64,000 nucleotides of DNA. It comes from Leucobacter komagatae. Lineage in GTDB: Bacteria; Actinomycetota; Actinomycetes; Actinomycetales; Microbacteriaceae. Shown piece by piece: positions 1-7,351 of the stretch. The stretch's first letter is position 1. Every line of letters starts with the position of its first letter. The notes beneath the pieces were generated by a model. It was not told the origin of the DNA and made no database searches. It saw only the letters and a program-made list of their open reading frames with translations. The stretch covers positions 248,001-312,000 of the forward strand of contig NZ_JXSQ01000001.1 in the NCBI RefSeq assembly GCF_000834055.1, written 5' to 3'. The position numbers and the translations under genes were made by a program.

Positions 1-825
1 TGCGCCGTCGATGAGGATGATGCGCGACTGCACCTTCTTGGCGTAGTCGATCGCGCCCGAGGTGAACGCGCTCGTCGTGAGGAAGACGCCGCGCGAGGCT
101 CCGAAGCCGTGCAATGCCCCGACAAAGGCCTGGATCGGCTCGCGGCCGACGTTGTTGCCCTCCTTGTAGCGCTTGGCCTGGATGTAGACCTGTTCGAGGC
201 CGAGAGCGTCTTGGTCGATAAGCCCGTCGATGCCTTCATCATTGGAACCCCCAATGCGCCGGCCTCGCTGTGCTGCGCCGCCGTAGCCCATCTTGAGGAG
301 CAGGTCGACGACCGCCTGCTCGAAGAAGTCGGGGTGGCTATTGCGAAGCCGGTCGAGCAGATCCTCACCGACGCTCGCCTCGATACGGGAGACTGCGTCC
401 TCAATGACCTCGATCGGGTCGGAGATCTCATCGGATGGTTGCACAGGCGTCGACGCTAGCGCAGCGGTCTTAGCCTTCTCCGGCCAAAAAGGGGCGAAGA
501 CCTCGCGAGCGAGCGCATAGTCGAAACCCTGGGGGTATTTCGCAAGAGCAGCTCTGCCGGCGTCATTGATGACGTAGTGGCCGCGCTCGGGGCGGTCGAC
601 CCATTTCGCTTTACCGAGGTGGCTCAGGACCCATCCCATGCGCTGCTCGTAGCGGGTTCCGCCAGACTTGAGCGTCTCGGCACGAGCGTCGTCGCTGACG
701 CCTGCGTGCTCGGCGACGGCGTCGAATACTTCGCGGCGCTGGCGGCTTTGTCCGTCTGAGAGGACTTGGAGCGTAGGGATGACGTACTCGGGCCAGATCG
801 AGACGAGCGATGCTTCTTCGGGCAT
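1..825 (-). CDS. mrr: Mrr-type restriction endonuclease (C-terminus off the left edge)
   Basis: Type IV-like restriction enzyme, expected to cut modified foreign DNA. Translating the minus strand from the ATG at 825 gives an N-terminal winged-helix Mrr_N-like region (about residues 8-100: IWPEYVIPTLQVLSDG, then a WVLSHL segment) and an Mrr catalytic domain from about residue 150. The PD-(D/E)xK core is visible as DGLIDQD followed by VYIQAKRY at 160-220. The frame stays open to position 1, so 275 residues are seen and the C-terminus is missing. It lies 88 bp downstream of the higA-like gene on the same strand and may share its transcript. Family call is firm; target specificity cannot be read. 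Confidence 0.88.
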   Translation of the reverse strand, partial: MPEEASLVSIWPEYVIPTLQVLSDGQSRQRREVFDAVAEHAGVSDDARAETLKSGGTRYEQRMGWVLSHLGKAKWVDRPERGHYVINDAGRAALAKYPQGFDYALAREVFAPFWPEKAKTAALASTPVQPSDEISDPIEVIEDAVSRIEASVGEDLLDRLRNSHPDFFEQAVVDLLLKMGYGGAAQRGRRIGGSNDEGIDGLIDQDALGLEQVYIQAKRYKEGNNVGREPIQAFVGALHGFGASRGVFLTTSAFTSGAIDYAKKVQSRIILIDGA

Positions 826-913
826 GGAGATCATTATCTCAGGCGCTGCTGCGTTCGATTCAATCGCATGATCACAGTAGGTGGAGGCACAGCAATCTTG
901 CCGCGACAATCTA

Positions 914-2011
914 CTATGCGTTAAAAGTTCCTGCGAGATCGACGCAGAGACGATTACCGAACTGATAACCCAGCATGCGGCGTCGATGCATCTGGTGCAC
1001 AGCTACGCCTGGTGCCACGCCGACCTGCTTAGCGGCGGCGGCGATCTCGGCGTCGCGGGTCAGGCCGCGGAACGGCGACAACCCAGAGGGCCCAAACAGA
1101 GTCTGGCGTGCAAACTCGTTCGCGGCCTTTTCAGCGTCGCTATTGCGCTTCTTCTCGGTGCTGTACTCCAAGTGCATTTCCCCGCGGGGGTCTCCCAGGA
1201 CATGGCCAATCTCATGGAACAAAGTCCAGATTACGAACCCATCCTTGCCCCAACGGCCGGTCTGCTGGATCACGGGAACACGCTTGTCGATCCACCGGGT
1301 CATTCCGAGCAGCGGAAAGTTCTTCGGGGGTTCGACAGACATCAGCACGACACCGACATCCTCGAGCATGCCGGCCAGGTCGCGAAGCATCGTGGAGTCG
1401 GGAGCCGCGGCCCGCGTGCGAAGGTCTGGCAAGGCCGCGCGCAGCTTTTCGGGACTGTAGTCGAGCCCCGTTCCACGTTCGTAAGCTTCATCCGTTTCCG
1501 CTGCGCGGAGCCACACGCTGAGCATAGTGGGATCGAGCTTTGAGCCCGATTCCTTGAGAGCCGCGAGGGCGTAGTCGCCCCTGAGTGCCGACTCATGGAG
1601 GTGCTCATAGGCTTCCCAGGTGCCGCAACGGTGGAAAGAGAGGAAGTCCGAAACGAGGCGCCCAGGAGCCTTCTTGGTCGCCTCGGTCACTCCGATGGTG
1701 CGCAGGTACGAAGCCGCAGCGGGAGCGATGCTGTCCGCATGGGATGCGAGCTCCTGCTCGTCGGCGATGCGCGCCAGGTCAGCTCGATAGAGAGCCTCGT
1801 ACTTGAGCCAAGTTTTGGCCGGGATGCCAACGACGCGCTCCAGGCGCATCGCGGTCTCGCTGGTAATGGGGGCGCGCCCGTTCACAATCTCGTTAACCTG
1901 CTTGCGGCTGCTGCCGAGCAAGTCGGCCACCTGCTGCTGCGAGAGCGCCTGATCCTCGATCCACTCCTCCAAGTACTCTCCGGGAGCGACCGCGTAATCG
2001 GTAGTCGTCAC
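914..2011 (-). CDS. higA: HigA-type antitoxin/regulator with ImmA/IrrE metallopeptidase domain
   Basis: A 365-residue fusion. Residues 10-80 form a HigA/XRE helix-turn-helix (LSQQQVADLLGSSRKQVNEI, then a G-R-A-P-I-T-S-E-T-A-M-R-L-E motif). The C-terminal half holds a zincin-like ImmA/IrrE domain with HEIGH in LFHEIGHVLGD. HigA proteins bind their own promoter and neutralise HigB; the ImmA/IrrE domain suggests protease-linked regulation, as in mobile-element repressors. It follows the HigB-like toxin by 14 bp, so toxin comes before antitoxin, the usual higBA order. The fused form is longer than a plain HigA of about 100 residues, so it may regulate more than the toxin. The domain reading is strong; the role is inferred. 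Confidence 0.85.
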   Translation of the reverse strand: MTTTDYAVAPGEYLEEWIEDQALSQQQVADLLGSSRKQVNEIVNGRAPITSETAMRLERVVGIPAKTWLKYEALYRADLARIADEQELASHADSIAPAAASYLRTIGVTEATKKAPGRLVSDFLSFHRCGTWEAYEHLHESALRGDYALAALKESGSKLDPTMLSVWLRAAETDEAYERGTGLDYSPEKLRAALPDLRTRAAAPDSTMLRDLAGMLEDVGVVLMSVEPPKNFPLLGMTRWIDKRVPVIQQTGRWGKDGFVIWTLFHEIGHVLGDPRGEMHLEYSTEKKRNSDAEKAANEFARQTLFGPSGLSPFRGLTRDAEIAAAAKQVGVAPGVAVHQMHRRRMLGYQFGNRLCVDLAGTFNA

Positions 2012-2025
2012 GATCCTTCCTTTCC

Positions 2026-2337
2026 TTAGTTTTTGTGGTAGTCCTCGATATCGAAAACAGTTGCCAGTTTCGCGCTGAGCTTGCCGGCCGGAGAGGGCTT
2101 CACGAGAAGTCTCCAGTTGCCGCTTAGTTCACCCGCCCAGCAGTCGGGGCGCATCGAATCAACATCGTGCCAGTCTCCACCGGGATCGTCCGTCGGCAGG
2201 TCGCCGATCGTATCCGCGGCACGGAGGGCGTTCATCCTCAGCCGCAGCTTCTTCTTAAGATCGGGGCGCTTGCGCTGCATCTCACGCTCGCTGCTGCACA
2301 GCTTCTCCAACTTGTTATTCTTGAATCGCAGTTCCAA
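2026..2337 (-). CDS. higB: HigB/RelE-type toxin
   Basis: A 103-residue RelE/HigB-like ribosome-dependent mRNA interferase. It is short and basic, with an N-terminal helix (KNNKLEKLCSSEREMQRKRP), a central LRAADTIGDLP segment and the C-terminal beta strand pattern typical of HigB (GELSGNWRLLVKPSP, then VFDIEDYHKN). It is first in a two-gene operon, 14 bp before the larger HigA-like partner, matching the toxin-first order of higBA. The promoter must lie in the 260 bp shared with the divergent DUF4062 gene. Catalytic residues cannot be assigned with certainty. Confidence 0.83.
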   Translation of the reverse strand: MELRFKNNKLEKLCSSEREMQRKRPDLKKKLRLRMNALRAADTIGDLPTDDPGGDWHDVDSMRPDCWAGELSGNWRLLVKPSPAGKLSAKLATVFDIEDYHKN

Positions 2338-2597
2338 GTATATGTCACCGATCTCGTTACAGTCCAGGTCAGGGCATACTCACAATTATGCCGGACGACA
2401 CGGATCTGGTGATCTCGACACCCTGACGCCATCAGTTCAACGCGACACCCTCACCTCTGCCCGCAAGCCGGTCCGCTTGCGGCGCATAATACTGGTTGCC
2501 TCTGCAACACATTGCAGGTCGTTACAACCGCCACGAAAGCCCCGCCCGTGAAATTGCCCGGTGGCGGGTTCCTCAACGCGAAAAAGACAGCCCCAAT

Positions 2598-3650
2598 ATG
2601 ATCATGCTTATGGACAAGCGGTATCAGGTATTCATCAGTTCGACGTTCGTCGACCTCATCGACGAACGCCGAGAGGTGATGCAGGCTCTGCTGGAGATGG
2701 ACTGCATGCCAGCAGGCATGGAGCTCTTCCCCGCGGGAAACGATGACCAGTGGACGTTGATCAAGGGCGTGATCGAGCAGAGCGATTACTACCTTGTGGT
2801 CCTCGGAGGCCGCTACGGATCTGTCACAGAAGAAGGTATTAGCTATACCGAGAAAGAGTACGACTACGCAGTCGAGCTCGGGATACCGGTAATGGGTTTC
2901 GTGCCGGCCGACATGGACGAGATTCCCGTCGGCAAGACGGACAAGAACGAGGCTGCTGCGCAGAAGCTCGATGAGTTCCGCGCCAAGGTCCAGAAGCGGA
3001 TGACCAAGGAGTGGAAGAACGCTGAGGATCTCGGCTCGAAGGTCACTCGCGGTCTGATGCACTTGATCAAGAACAATCCGCGGCCCGGCTGGGTGCGAGG
3101 CGATCAGGCAATGACCTCGGAGACCAGAATCCAAATCGCCGAGCTCGAAGCGAAGATTGCGAAACTAGAGAAGCAGGAAATCGAGACTGGCAAAAGCGCA
3201 GCTTCGGAGATCGACAGTAGTTTTGCACACGGCCAGGAAGAGGTCGAGGTTACCCTAGTTCACAAGGGCTACAGCAGCAGTTATGGACGGATCGAAGAGC
3301 TCGGTGATCTCAAGTACACGTGGGACGAGATCATGGAAGTTCTTGGGCCTTTCATGATCGACGAAGCACCAGAACCCTCCCTGCGGCGCACCTTCAATAG
3401 TCACATGCTCAGCGAGATCCAAGCTGACCCCGAAGGATGGACAGACGACATGTCTAACGAGTCTGCGGAGATCTCGGACAAGTCGTGGGGTTCGATCATC
3501 GTCCAGCTGCGGGCGCTGCGCCTCATCACGACCGGCACGAAGAAGCGGACGGTTAGCGATAAAGCCGTTTACTGGAAACTGACGCAGGCAGGTGACGATT
3601 ATCTGGTCGCGCTGCGGGCCGTGCCGAGCAGTGTTCGTGCTCACGACTGA
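2598..3650 (+). CDS. DUF4062 domain protein
   Basis: About 350 residues. The N-terminal ~100 residues are a clear DUF4062 domain (RYQVFISSTFVDLIDERREV, then MELFPA, IEQSDYYLVVLGGRYGS and EKEYDYAVELGIPV), an alpha/beta fold related to TIR and deoxyribosyltransferase-like domains. DUF4062 is often an N-terminal module of large signalling or defence proteins; here it is joined to a short coiled coil (around residues 175-200, IAELEAKIAKLEKQEIE) and an unrecognised C-terminal region of about 130 residues. ATGs at 2598, 2604 and 2610 are all possible starts. It diverges from higBA and sits among restriction and abortive-infection genes, so a defence role is plausible but unproven. Confidence 0.75.
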   Translation: MIMLMDKRYQVFISSTFVDLIDERREVMQALLEMDCMPAGMELFPAGNDDQWTLIKGVIEQSDYYLVVLGGRYGSVTEEGISYTEKEYDYAVELGIPVMGFVPADMDEIPVGKTDKNEAAAQKLDEFRAKVQKRMTKEWKNAEDLGSKVTRGLMHLIKNNPRPGWVRGDQAMTSETRIQIAELEAKIAKLEKQEIETGKSAASEIDSSFAHGQEEVEVTLVHKGYSSSYGRIEELGDLKYTWDEIMEVLGPFMIDEAPEPSLRRTFNSHMLSEIQADPEGWTDDMSNESAEISDKSWGSIIVQLRALRLITTGTKKRTVSDKAVYWKLTQAGDDYLVALRAVPSSVRAHD

Positions 3651-3672
3651 GACCGTTTGTCTACCTGCAGGC

Positions 3673-3805
3673 TCGTTCAACAAACGGCCATTAGTTGAAT
3701 CTGAACACCGTGGCCGCGAAGCCGCTGTACCGGTGCAAATAGTGTTCAAAAACTCGTTCAGTAACCAGTAAGGTTGGGAGTAGATAGTGAACAGGTTTTC
3801 TGAAC
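3673..3805. promoter_or_regulatory. Res-like array of six GTTCA half-sites before the serine recombinase
   Basis: Copies of GTTCA read on the plus strand at about 3675, 3744 and 3755, and the complement TGAAC occurs at about 3702, 3788 and 3801. Three forward plus three inverted half-sites could make paired subsites, as in Tn3-family res sites. The last half-site lies directly before the GGAGG ribosome site of the recombinase, so binding could also repress its gene. The repeats are visible; recombination function is inferred. Confidence 0.45.
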
Positions 3806-3818
3806 GGAGGTGACGCGC

Positions 3819-4397
3819 GTGGCACTCGTGGGACTCGTGCGTGTGAGCACGAAGGGTCAGGACACCGCACGACAGCACGACGTGCTCGACCCGATCTGCG
3901 TCAAGGTGTTCGAGGAGAAGGTCAGCGGCAAGCTCGCGGTCAAGGACCGCCCGGGGCTCACTGCTGCACTTGACTACCTGCGCGACGGGGACATGCTCAC
4001 CGTGCAGGAGGTGGACCGTCTGGGCCGGAACCTTCTCGAAGGGCTCATCGTACTCACCGAACTCTTCGAGCGCGGTATCTCGGTGAAGGTGCTCGACGGC
4101 ATCGCCGCTGGTGAGCACACGGAGCGGTCGCTGATCCTTGACCTTGCTCTCGCTCTCGCGGAGGATCGCCGCCGCGACATCAGCCGCAAGACGAAGAACG
4201 GCCTCGAAGCCGCACGCAAACGTGGCAAGGTCGGCGGCCGGCCTCGCGTGATCGACGACGACAAGCGTGCGGTCATTCTTGCGCGCCGCGAGAAGGGGGA
4301 GTCGATAAGAGTCATCGCTCGGGTGCTCGACGTCTCCGTGGGCAGCGTGCACGCCGTGCTCTTGGAAGAGAGCGCAAAAGCTGAGGCGAATGCATGA
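3819..4397 (+). CDS. Small serine recombinase (resolvase/invertase family)
   Basis: A 192-residue site-specific recombinase. The catalytic serine lies in VGLVRVSTKGQDTARQHD at the N-terminus, followed by the family motif VDRLGRNLLEGL and the RRRDISRKTKNGLEAARKRG arginine-rich segment, then a C-terminal helix-turn-helix (IRVIARVLDVSVGSVHAVL). Length and domain order match Tn3/Hin-type resolvases rather than large serine integrases. The GTG at 3819 is preferred over the in-frame GTG at 3810 because GGAGG at 3806-3810 sits eight bases before it. The stop overlaps the next start by four bases. It probably resolves multimers or inverts a segment of the island, using the GTTCA array upstream. Confidence 0.88.
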   Translation: MALVGLVRVSTKGQDTARQHDVLDPICVKVFEEKVSGKLAVKDRPGLTAALDYLRDGDMLTVQEVDRLGRNLLEGLIVLTELFERGISVKVLDGIAAGEHTERSLILDLALALAEDRRRDISRKTKNGLEAARKRGKVGGRPRVIDDDKRAVILARREKGESIRVIARVLDVSVGSVHAVLLEESAKAEANA

Positions 4398-4930
4398 TCG
4401 TTTACCCTTCCGGCCAGGAGCCAGACTTCTGGGACCCGAACCCGGCCGACGCCCGGCACCGCTTCGCGCTCGGCAGGATCGCTGCCTGCTCGCCGGGCTC
4501 GCCGCCGTTCGTGGCGATCGGCATGAACCCGTCGCACGCCCGCGAGACCGAGTCTGACAGGACTGTGAACCACGTCATCGACGTGTCGACTCGCGAGCAC
4601 TCGGGATGGCTCATGCTAAATCTCTACCCGGAGCGGTCTCCCAAGCCGAAGGCGCTCAGGCCGTATGATGCGGGGCTCTCCGCTGCGAACTGCGACGCTA
4701 TCCAGCACGTGCTCGACCTGGTGGGCGCGACCGAGGTGCTCGGAGCCTGGGGCAACATGGGCGGCTCCGCGACGCTGAGGCGAGCACTGCCCGACGTGCA
4801 GGCCTTGCTCGACCGGATGAGCGTGAGGGCGTACACGCTCGACGCCCTGCTCAAGACGGGGAACCCGGCGCATCCGCACCCGCCGGGCCGGCCGTTGCCG
4901 ATGCTCGGGCCGAAGAGGTATCTGTCGTGA
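4394..4930 (+). CDS. DUF1643 domain protein
   Basis: A 178-residue protein recognisable as DUF1643: FVAIGMNPSHARETESDRTV at about residues 38-57, then WLMLNLYPERSPKP, VLGAWGNMG and the closing GNPAHPHPPGRPLPM. DUF1643 proteins are frequent on phages and mobile elements and their function is unknown. The ATG overlaps the recombinase stop (ATGA), so the two are translationally coupled. Family assignment is good; nothing in the sequence reveals an activity. Confidence 0.8.
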   Translation: MIVYPSGQEPDFWDPNPADARHRFALGRIAACSPGSPPFVAIGMNPSHARETESDRTVNHVIDVSTREHSGWLMLNLYPERSPKPKALRPYDAGLSAANCDAIQHVLDLVGATEVLGAWGNMGGSATLRRALPDVQALLDRMSVRAYTLDALLKTGNPAHPHPPGRPLPMLGPKRYLS

Positions 4931-4998
4931 GCGCCTCTGCCAAAATGGTCGCAACGCGCGGAGATTGTCATGTCGGTCACTTTTGAGAGAATGGACTT

Positions 4999-5907
4999 GT
5001 GAACCATATTAACTCGGCTGTCCTGGAGCAGGTGTCCGCCGAGTTGCAGGCCTACGTGTACGTGCTCGTAGATCCGGCCGACGGTGTTCCGTTCTACGTC
5101 GGCAAGGGACAGCGGATGCGCCATGCGGCACACCTGGCCGAGGCACTTATTCCGATCGGCGAAGACGATGAGGAAGGTGTCAGATCGAGGAAGCTCGCCA
5201 GGATCGACGCAATTCTGGCTCGCGGCGAGGAGCCAGAGGTGTGGATACTGCGCTACGGATTGCGAGCGAGCGAGTACACCGCAGTCGAAGCGGCCGCAAT
5301 CGACCTGCTCATGAGTTTTCCGATCGAGGCAGACCACTCGAACGCCCCGCTTTCCCGATCGTCCCAGCTCACGAACGCTCGACGTGAGCGGGCTCGCGGA
5401 CACGGGGTCAGGCTGCTTTCCTCCTTGATCGAGGATTTCGCTGCACCACCGCTGACCACGTCTGAGCCGTTGCTTCTAATCACACTGAACGGCTGGGACG
5501 ATCATCCTGAGGGCGAGCCTGTGGCCGGGGGCAGGATGAGGTATCGCGTGGGCTACAGTCCCGAATGGCTGGCCTCGGACGCCAGGAAGCGCGCCTACGC
5601 GGAGATCGGCGACTCGGTCTCGGCCTGGTGGAGCCTCGATGTATCAAGGATCGAGCGGCTTGGCATCAGGCACGTGGTCGCGCTGCATCGGGGTGTTACG
5701 AGGGCGCTCTTCGAGATCGTGCCAGATTCTTGGGAGTTCGACACGAGCAGGGTCGACAAGAACGGCCGGACGATCACGAAAGTCGCATTCCAGGTCGAGG
5801 TTGTCGACTCCGGGCCCCTGTTCGATGCAACGGTCGGCCCATACGGGCGGCGTGTTCCCGAGCGTGCCCGAGGCTCTCAGAACGCGATCTACTACTGGCC
5901 GAGATAG
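4999..5907 (+). CDS. GIY-YIG (LEM-3-like) nuclease-domain protein
   Basis: A 302-residue protein with an N-terminal GIY-YIG-type domain: AYVYVLVDPADGVPFYVGKG at residues 18-37, then RMRHAAHL and a later EAAAIDLL that may supply the active-site glutamate. The variant YVGKG form is the one found in LEM-3-like and COG3680 proteins. The C-terminal ~150 residues (from LLITLNGWDD) are not recognised; a similar second domain occurs in this family. Start is GTG 4999, shortly after a GAGAGA stretch. It follows DUF1643 by 68 bp on the same strand. Probably a DNA endonuclease of the island; defence versus mobility cannot be separated. Confidence 0.75.
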   Translation: MNHINSAVLEQVSAELQAYVYVLVDPADGVPFYVGKGQRMRHAAHLAEALIPIGEDDEEGVRSRKLARIDAILARGEEPEVWILRYGLRASEYTAVEAAAIDLLMSFPIEADHSNAPLSRSSQLTNARRERARGHGVRLLSSLIEDFAAPPLTTSEPLLLITLNGWDDHPEGEPVAGGRMRYRVGYSPEWLASDARKRAYAEIGDSVSAWWSLDVSRIERLGIRHVVALHRGVTRALFEIVPDSWEFDTSRVDKNGRTITKVAFQVEVVDSGPLFDATVGPYGRRVPERARGSQNAIYYWPR

Positions 5908-6063
5908 GCACGCTCTCGCTACGGTTATTTCCGAACGTGGACTCGGGCCCTGAGAATCCAGTGCTGTGACGGCAACGGGGACGAGCACAACCACATATCT
6001 GCACAGAGCGCGGAGTACCCGGAGATCACGAGCGCTTAGTCGGCCCTTGCGCCGCCTAAGAAC

Positions 6064-6097
6064 AGAGACCCCGAGGCGGTGACGCCCCGGGGTCTCT
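6064..6097. terminator. Bidirectional hairpin terminator
   Basis: A 10-bp perfect stem (6064-6073 with 6088-6097, arms ending CCCCG/CGGGG) lies between the converging GIY-YIG gene and the minus-strand small-gene operon. There is no long T run. Confidence 0.6.
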
Positions 6098-6101
6098 ATG
6101 G

Positions 6102-6356
6102 TCACTCCATCGCATGTCGCGCGGGCAGGTTGCCGAACCAGCCCGCTGCCAGGCGGTAGGCGGTGAGCCTGTGCTCGGGGTCGGCGCTGTGCTTGTCTAT
6201 GCGGATGGGCCGGCTGTGCCTGCCGGGCTGCATCTCTGTCACGATGACGGCGTTCTCCGGGTCGTGCGCATCGGCGACGATCGAGAAGCTCGGCAGCGGC
6301 GCGTCGTGCGCCCGCCGCCCGGCAGCCGCGAACCTGGCCTCGTGAAAGCCGGGCAC
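6102..6356 (-). CDS. Small unrecognised protein, last gene of the ssb-dprA operon
   Basis: An 84-residue frame read from GTG 6356, with G or C at most third codon positions, as in its neighbours. Visible segments are LPSFSIVADAHDPENAVIV, RPIRIDKHSADPEHRLTAY and a final GWFGNLPARHAME. I do not recognise the family. No good ribosome site precedes the GTG. The preceding gene's stop instead overlaps an ATG at 6504 that opens a different frame, so this may be the second half of one protein joined by a +1 shift. Confidence 0.5.
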   Translation of the reverse strand: MPGFHEARFAAAGRRAHDAPLPSFSIVADAHDPENAVIVTEMQPGRHSRPIRIDKHSADPEHRLTAYRLAAGWFGNLPARHAME

Positions 6357-6504
6357 AGGGGACGTCCCTGGCGACCCGAGGAGTGACGCTCCGGTCGAGC
6401 TCGCGGATGGTGCACGGGTTGTGCGGCAATGCGCCGCGGGCTGGGCAGCTGACCGCGAGTTTCAGCCCGGTGCTGTTCCTCCGCAGCAGGCGATCGTCAC
6501 TCAT
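6350..6504 (-). other. Upstream coding segment out of frame with 6102-6356
   Basis: The ATG at 6504 overlaps the stop of the preceding gene and opens a plausible N-terminus (MSDDRLLRRNSTGLKLAV, then CTIRELDRSV). After about 50 codons the frame degenerates into arginine-rich, non-coding-like sequence, while the +1 frame becomes the good 84-residue frame. Near the crossover is CCC TGT GCC, a CCC-U string that could allow +1 slippage. Either a natural frameshift product, a decayed gene or a sequencing indel. Confidence 0.35.
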
Positions 6505-6787
6505 CGGCGTCTTCTTCTTCCCTTTCGACCTCGTTGCCGTCCTCGTCGTACTTCGTCCAGCCCTGATTGAGCCCTTCGAGCTCCTCGTAAGTGAACTCGC
6601 CGTCAGGGGCGATGGTGTACAGCCGGACCGTGTGGTCGTCGATGATCAGCTCGGCGTAGAGCGAACCGTTGGGCTCGCCGTTCTCGTCGGTGATCTGCGC
6701 AAGGAACGGCGTGTAGCCGGCGTAGATGTAGTCGATGGTGGCCCACTGCTCGTCGGTGGGCTCGACGTGGATGATTCTTCGTGCCAT
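6497..6787 (-). CDS. Unrecognised acidic 96-residue protein
   Basis: Starts at ATG 6787, seven bases after a strong AAGGAGG. The protein is acidic, with RRIIHVEPTDEQWATIDYIY at the N-terminus, a central ELIIDDHTVRLYTIAPDGEF and a Glu/Asp-rich end (VEREEEDADE). Codon use is like the neighbouring operon genes, and the stop overlaps the next ATG. No family is recognised. It belongs to the island operon that begins with ssb and may be a small accessory or anti-defence factor; that is only suggested by context. Confidence 0.6.
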   Translation of the reverse strand: MARRIIHVEPTDEQWATIDYIYAGYTPFLAQITDENGEPNGSLYAELIIDDHTVRLYTIAPDGEFTYEELEGLNQGWTKYDEDGNEVEREEEDADE

Positions 6788-6806
6788 TCTCAGGCCTCCT
6801 TCTGTT

Positions 6807-7142
6807 CTATGAACGATGAGCGCTCGGTGCTTCGAGCACGCGCATGCGCTGCACCCAGGAGCCGAACGGCCCGACGCTGAGCTCTTCCACTAACTCGCAG
6901 ACGCCTGCTGTGACGAGCGCCGTCGGCAGGCCGCTGTGCTCGCTGTAGTCACGGACGAACACCTCGCCGGGGAGAGCGACGTAGCCGTCACTGAGCAGGC
7001 TCACGGTGAGGACCTCCTCCTCGCCCGACTCAGGATCGACGAGGCACAGCGCGGCCTGCGCGGCGTCGTAGTGGAGATCTCCGTCCAGTTCGATCTCGCT
7101 GAGCTTGAGCGACAGCGCTTCGCGATAGATCTTCCAGGTCAT
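6807..7142 (-). CDS. Unrecognised 111-residue protein of the island operon
   Basis: ATG 7142 shares its A with the stop of the preceding gene (TGATG), so translation is coupled. The sequence begins MTWKIYREALSLKLSEIELD, continues LHYDAAQAALCLVDPESGEE and has a beta-rich centre (VLTVSLLSDGYVALPG). No transmembrane segment or known motif is visible. It is followed 19 bp later by the acidic 96-residue gene. Real coding is supported by codon bias and the start/stop arrangement; function is unknown. Confidence 0.6.
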   Translation of the reverse strand: MTWKIYREALSLKLSEIELDGDLHYDAAQAALCLVDPESGEEEVLTVSLLSDGYVALPGEVFVRDYSEHSGLPTALVTAGVCELVEELSVGPFGSWVQRMRVLEAPSAHRS

Positions 7143-7351
7143 CACCTGCCCCCTTCTTCCTCGCGCCGGTACACGGCGTGCCCGAGCTGATTGAACCCGG
7201 CGAACGCGGCCGGCCCACCGAGCGCGAGCTCGGCGGCACGTAGCGCGAGCGCCGGAGCCGTGTGGAGCGGGACCATGACGGCGTCCCCGCGGTCGAAGAC
7301 GAGCGACCTGGCCCTCACCTGTTCGGCGAGGCTGTAGCCCTGGGGCTTCAC
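7142..7351 (-). CDS. Unrecognised 69-residue protein
   Basis: GTG 7351 overlaps the dprA-like stop by four bases (GTGA). The protein begins MKPQGYSLAEQVRARSLVFD and has a hydrophobic/alanine-rich centre (APALALRAAELALGGPAAF) and a charged end. It has no recognised motif. Coupling on both sides argues that it is a true operon member. Confidence 0.55.
   Translation of the reverse strand: MKPQGYSLAEQVRARSLVFDRGDAVMVPLHTAPALALRAAELALGGPAAFAGFNQLGHAVYRREEEGGR

Noticed and set aside
5644-6504. 286-codon minus-strand frame running from the operon into the GIY-YIG gene
   Set aside because: Its later part is arginine-rich, crosses the terminator at 6064-6097 and is antisense to the nuclease gene; only its first ~50 codons look coding.
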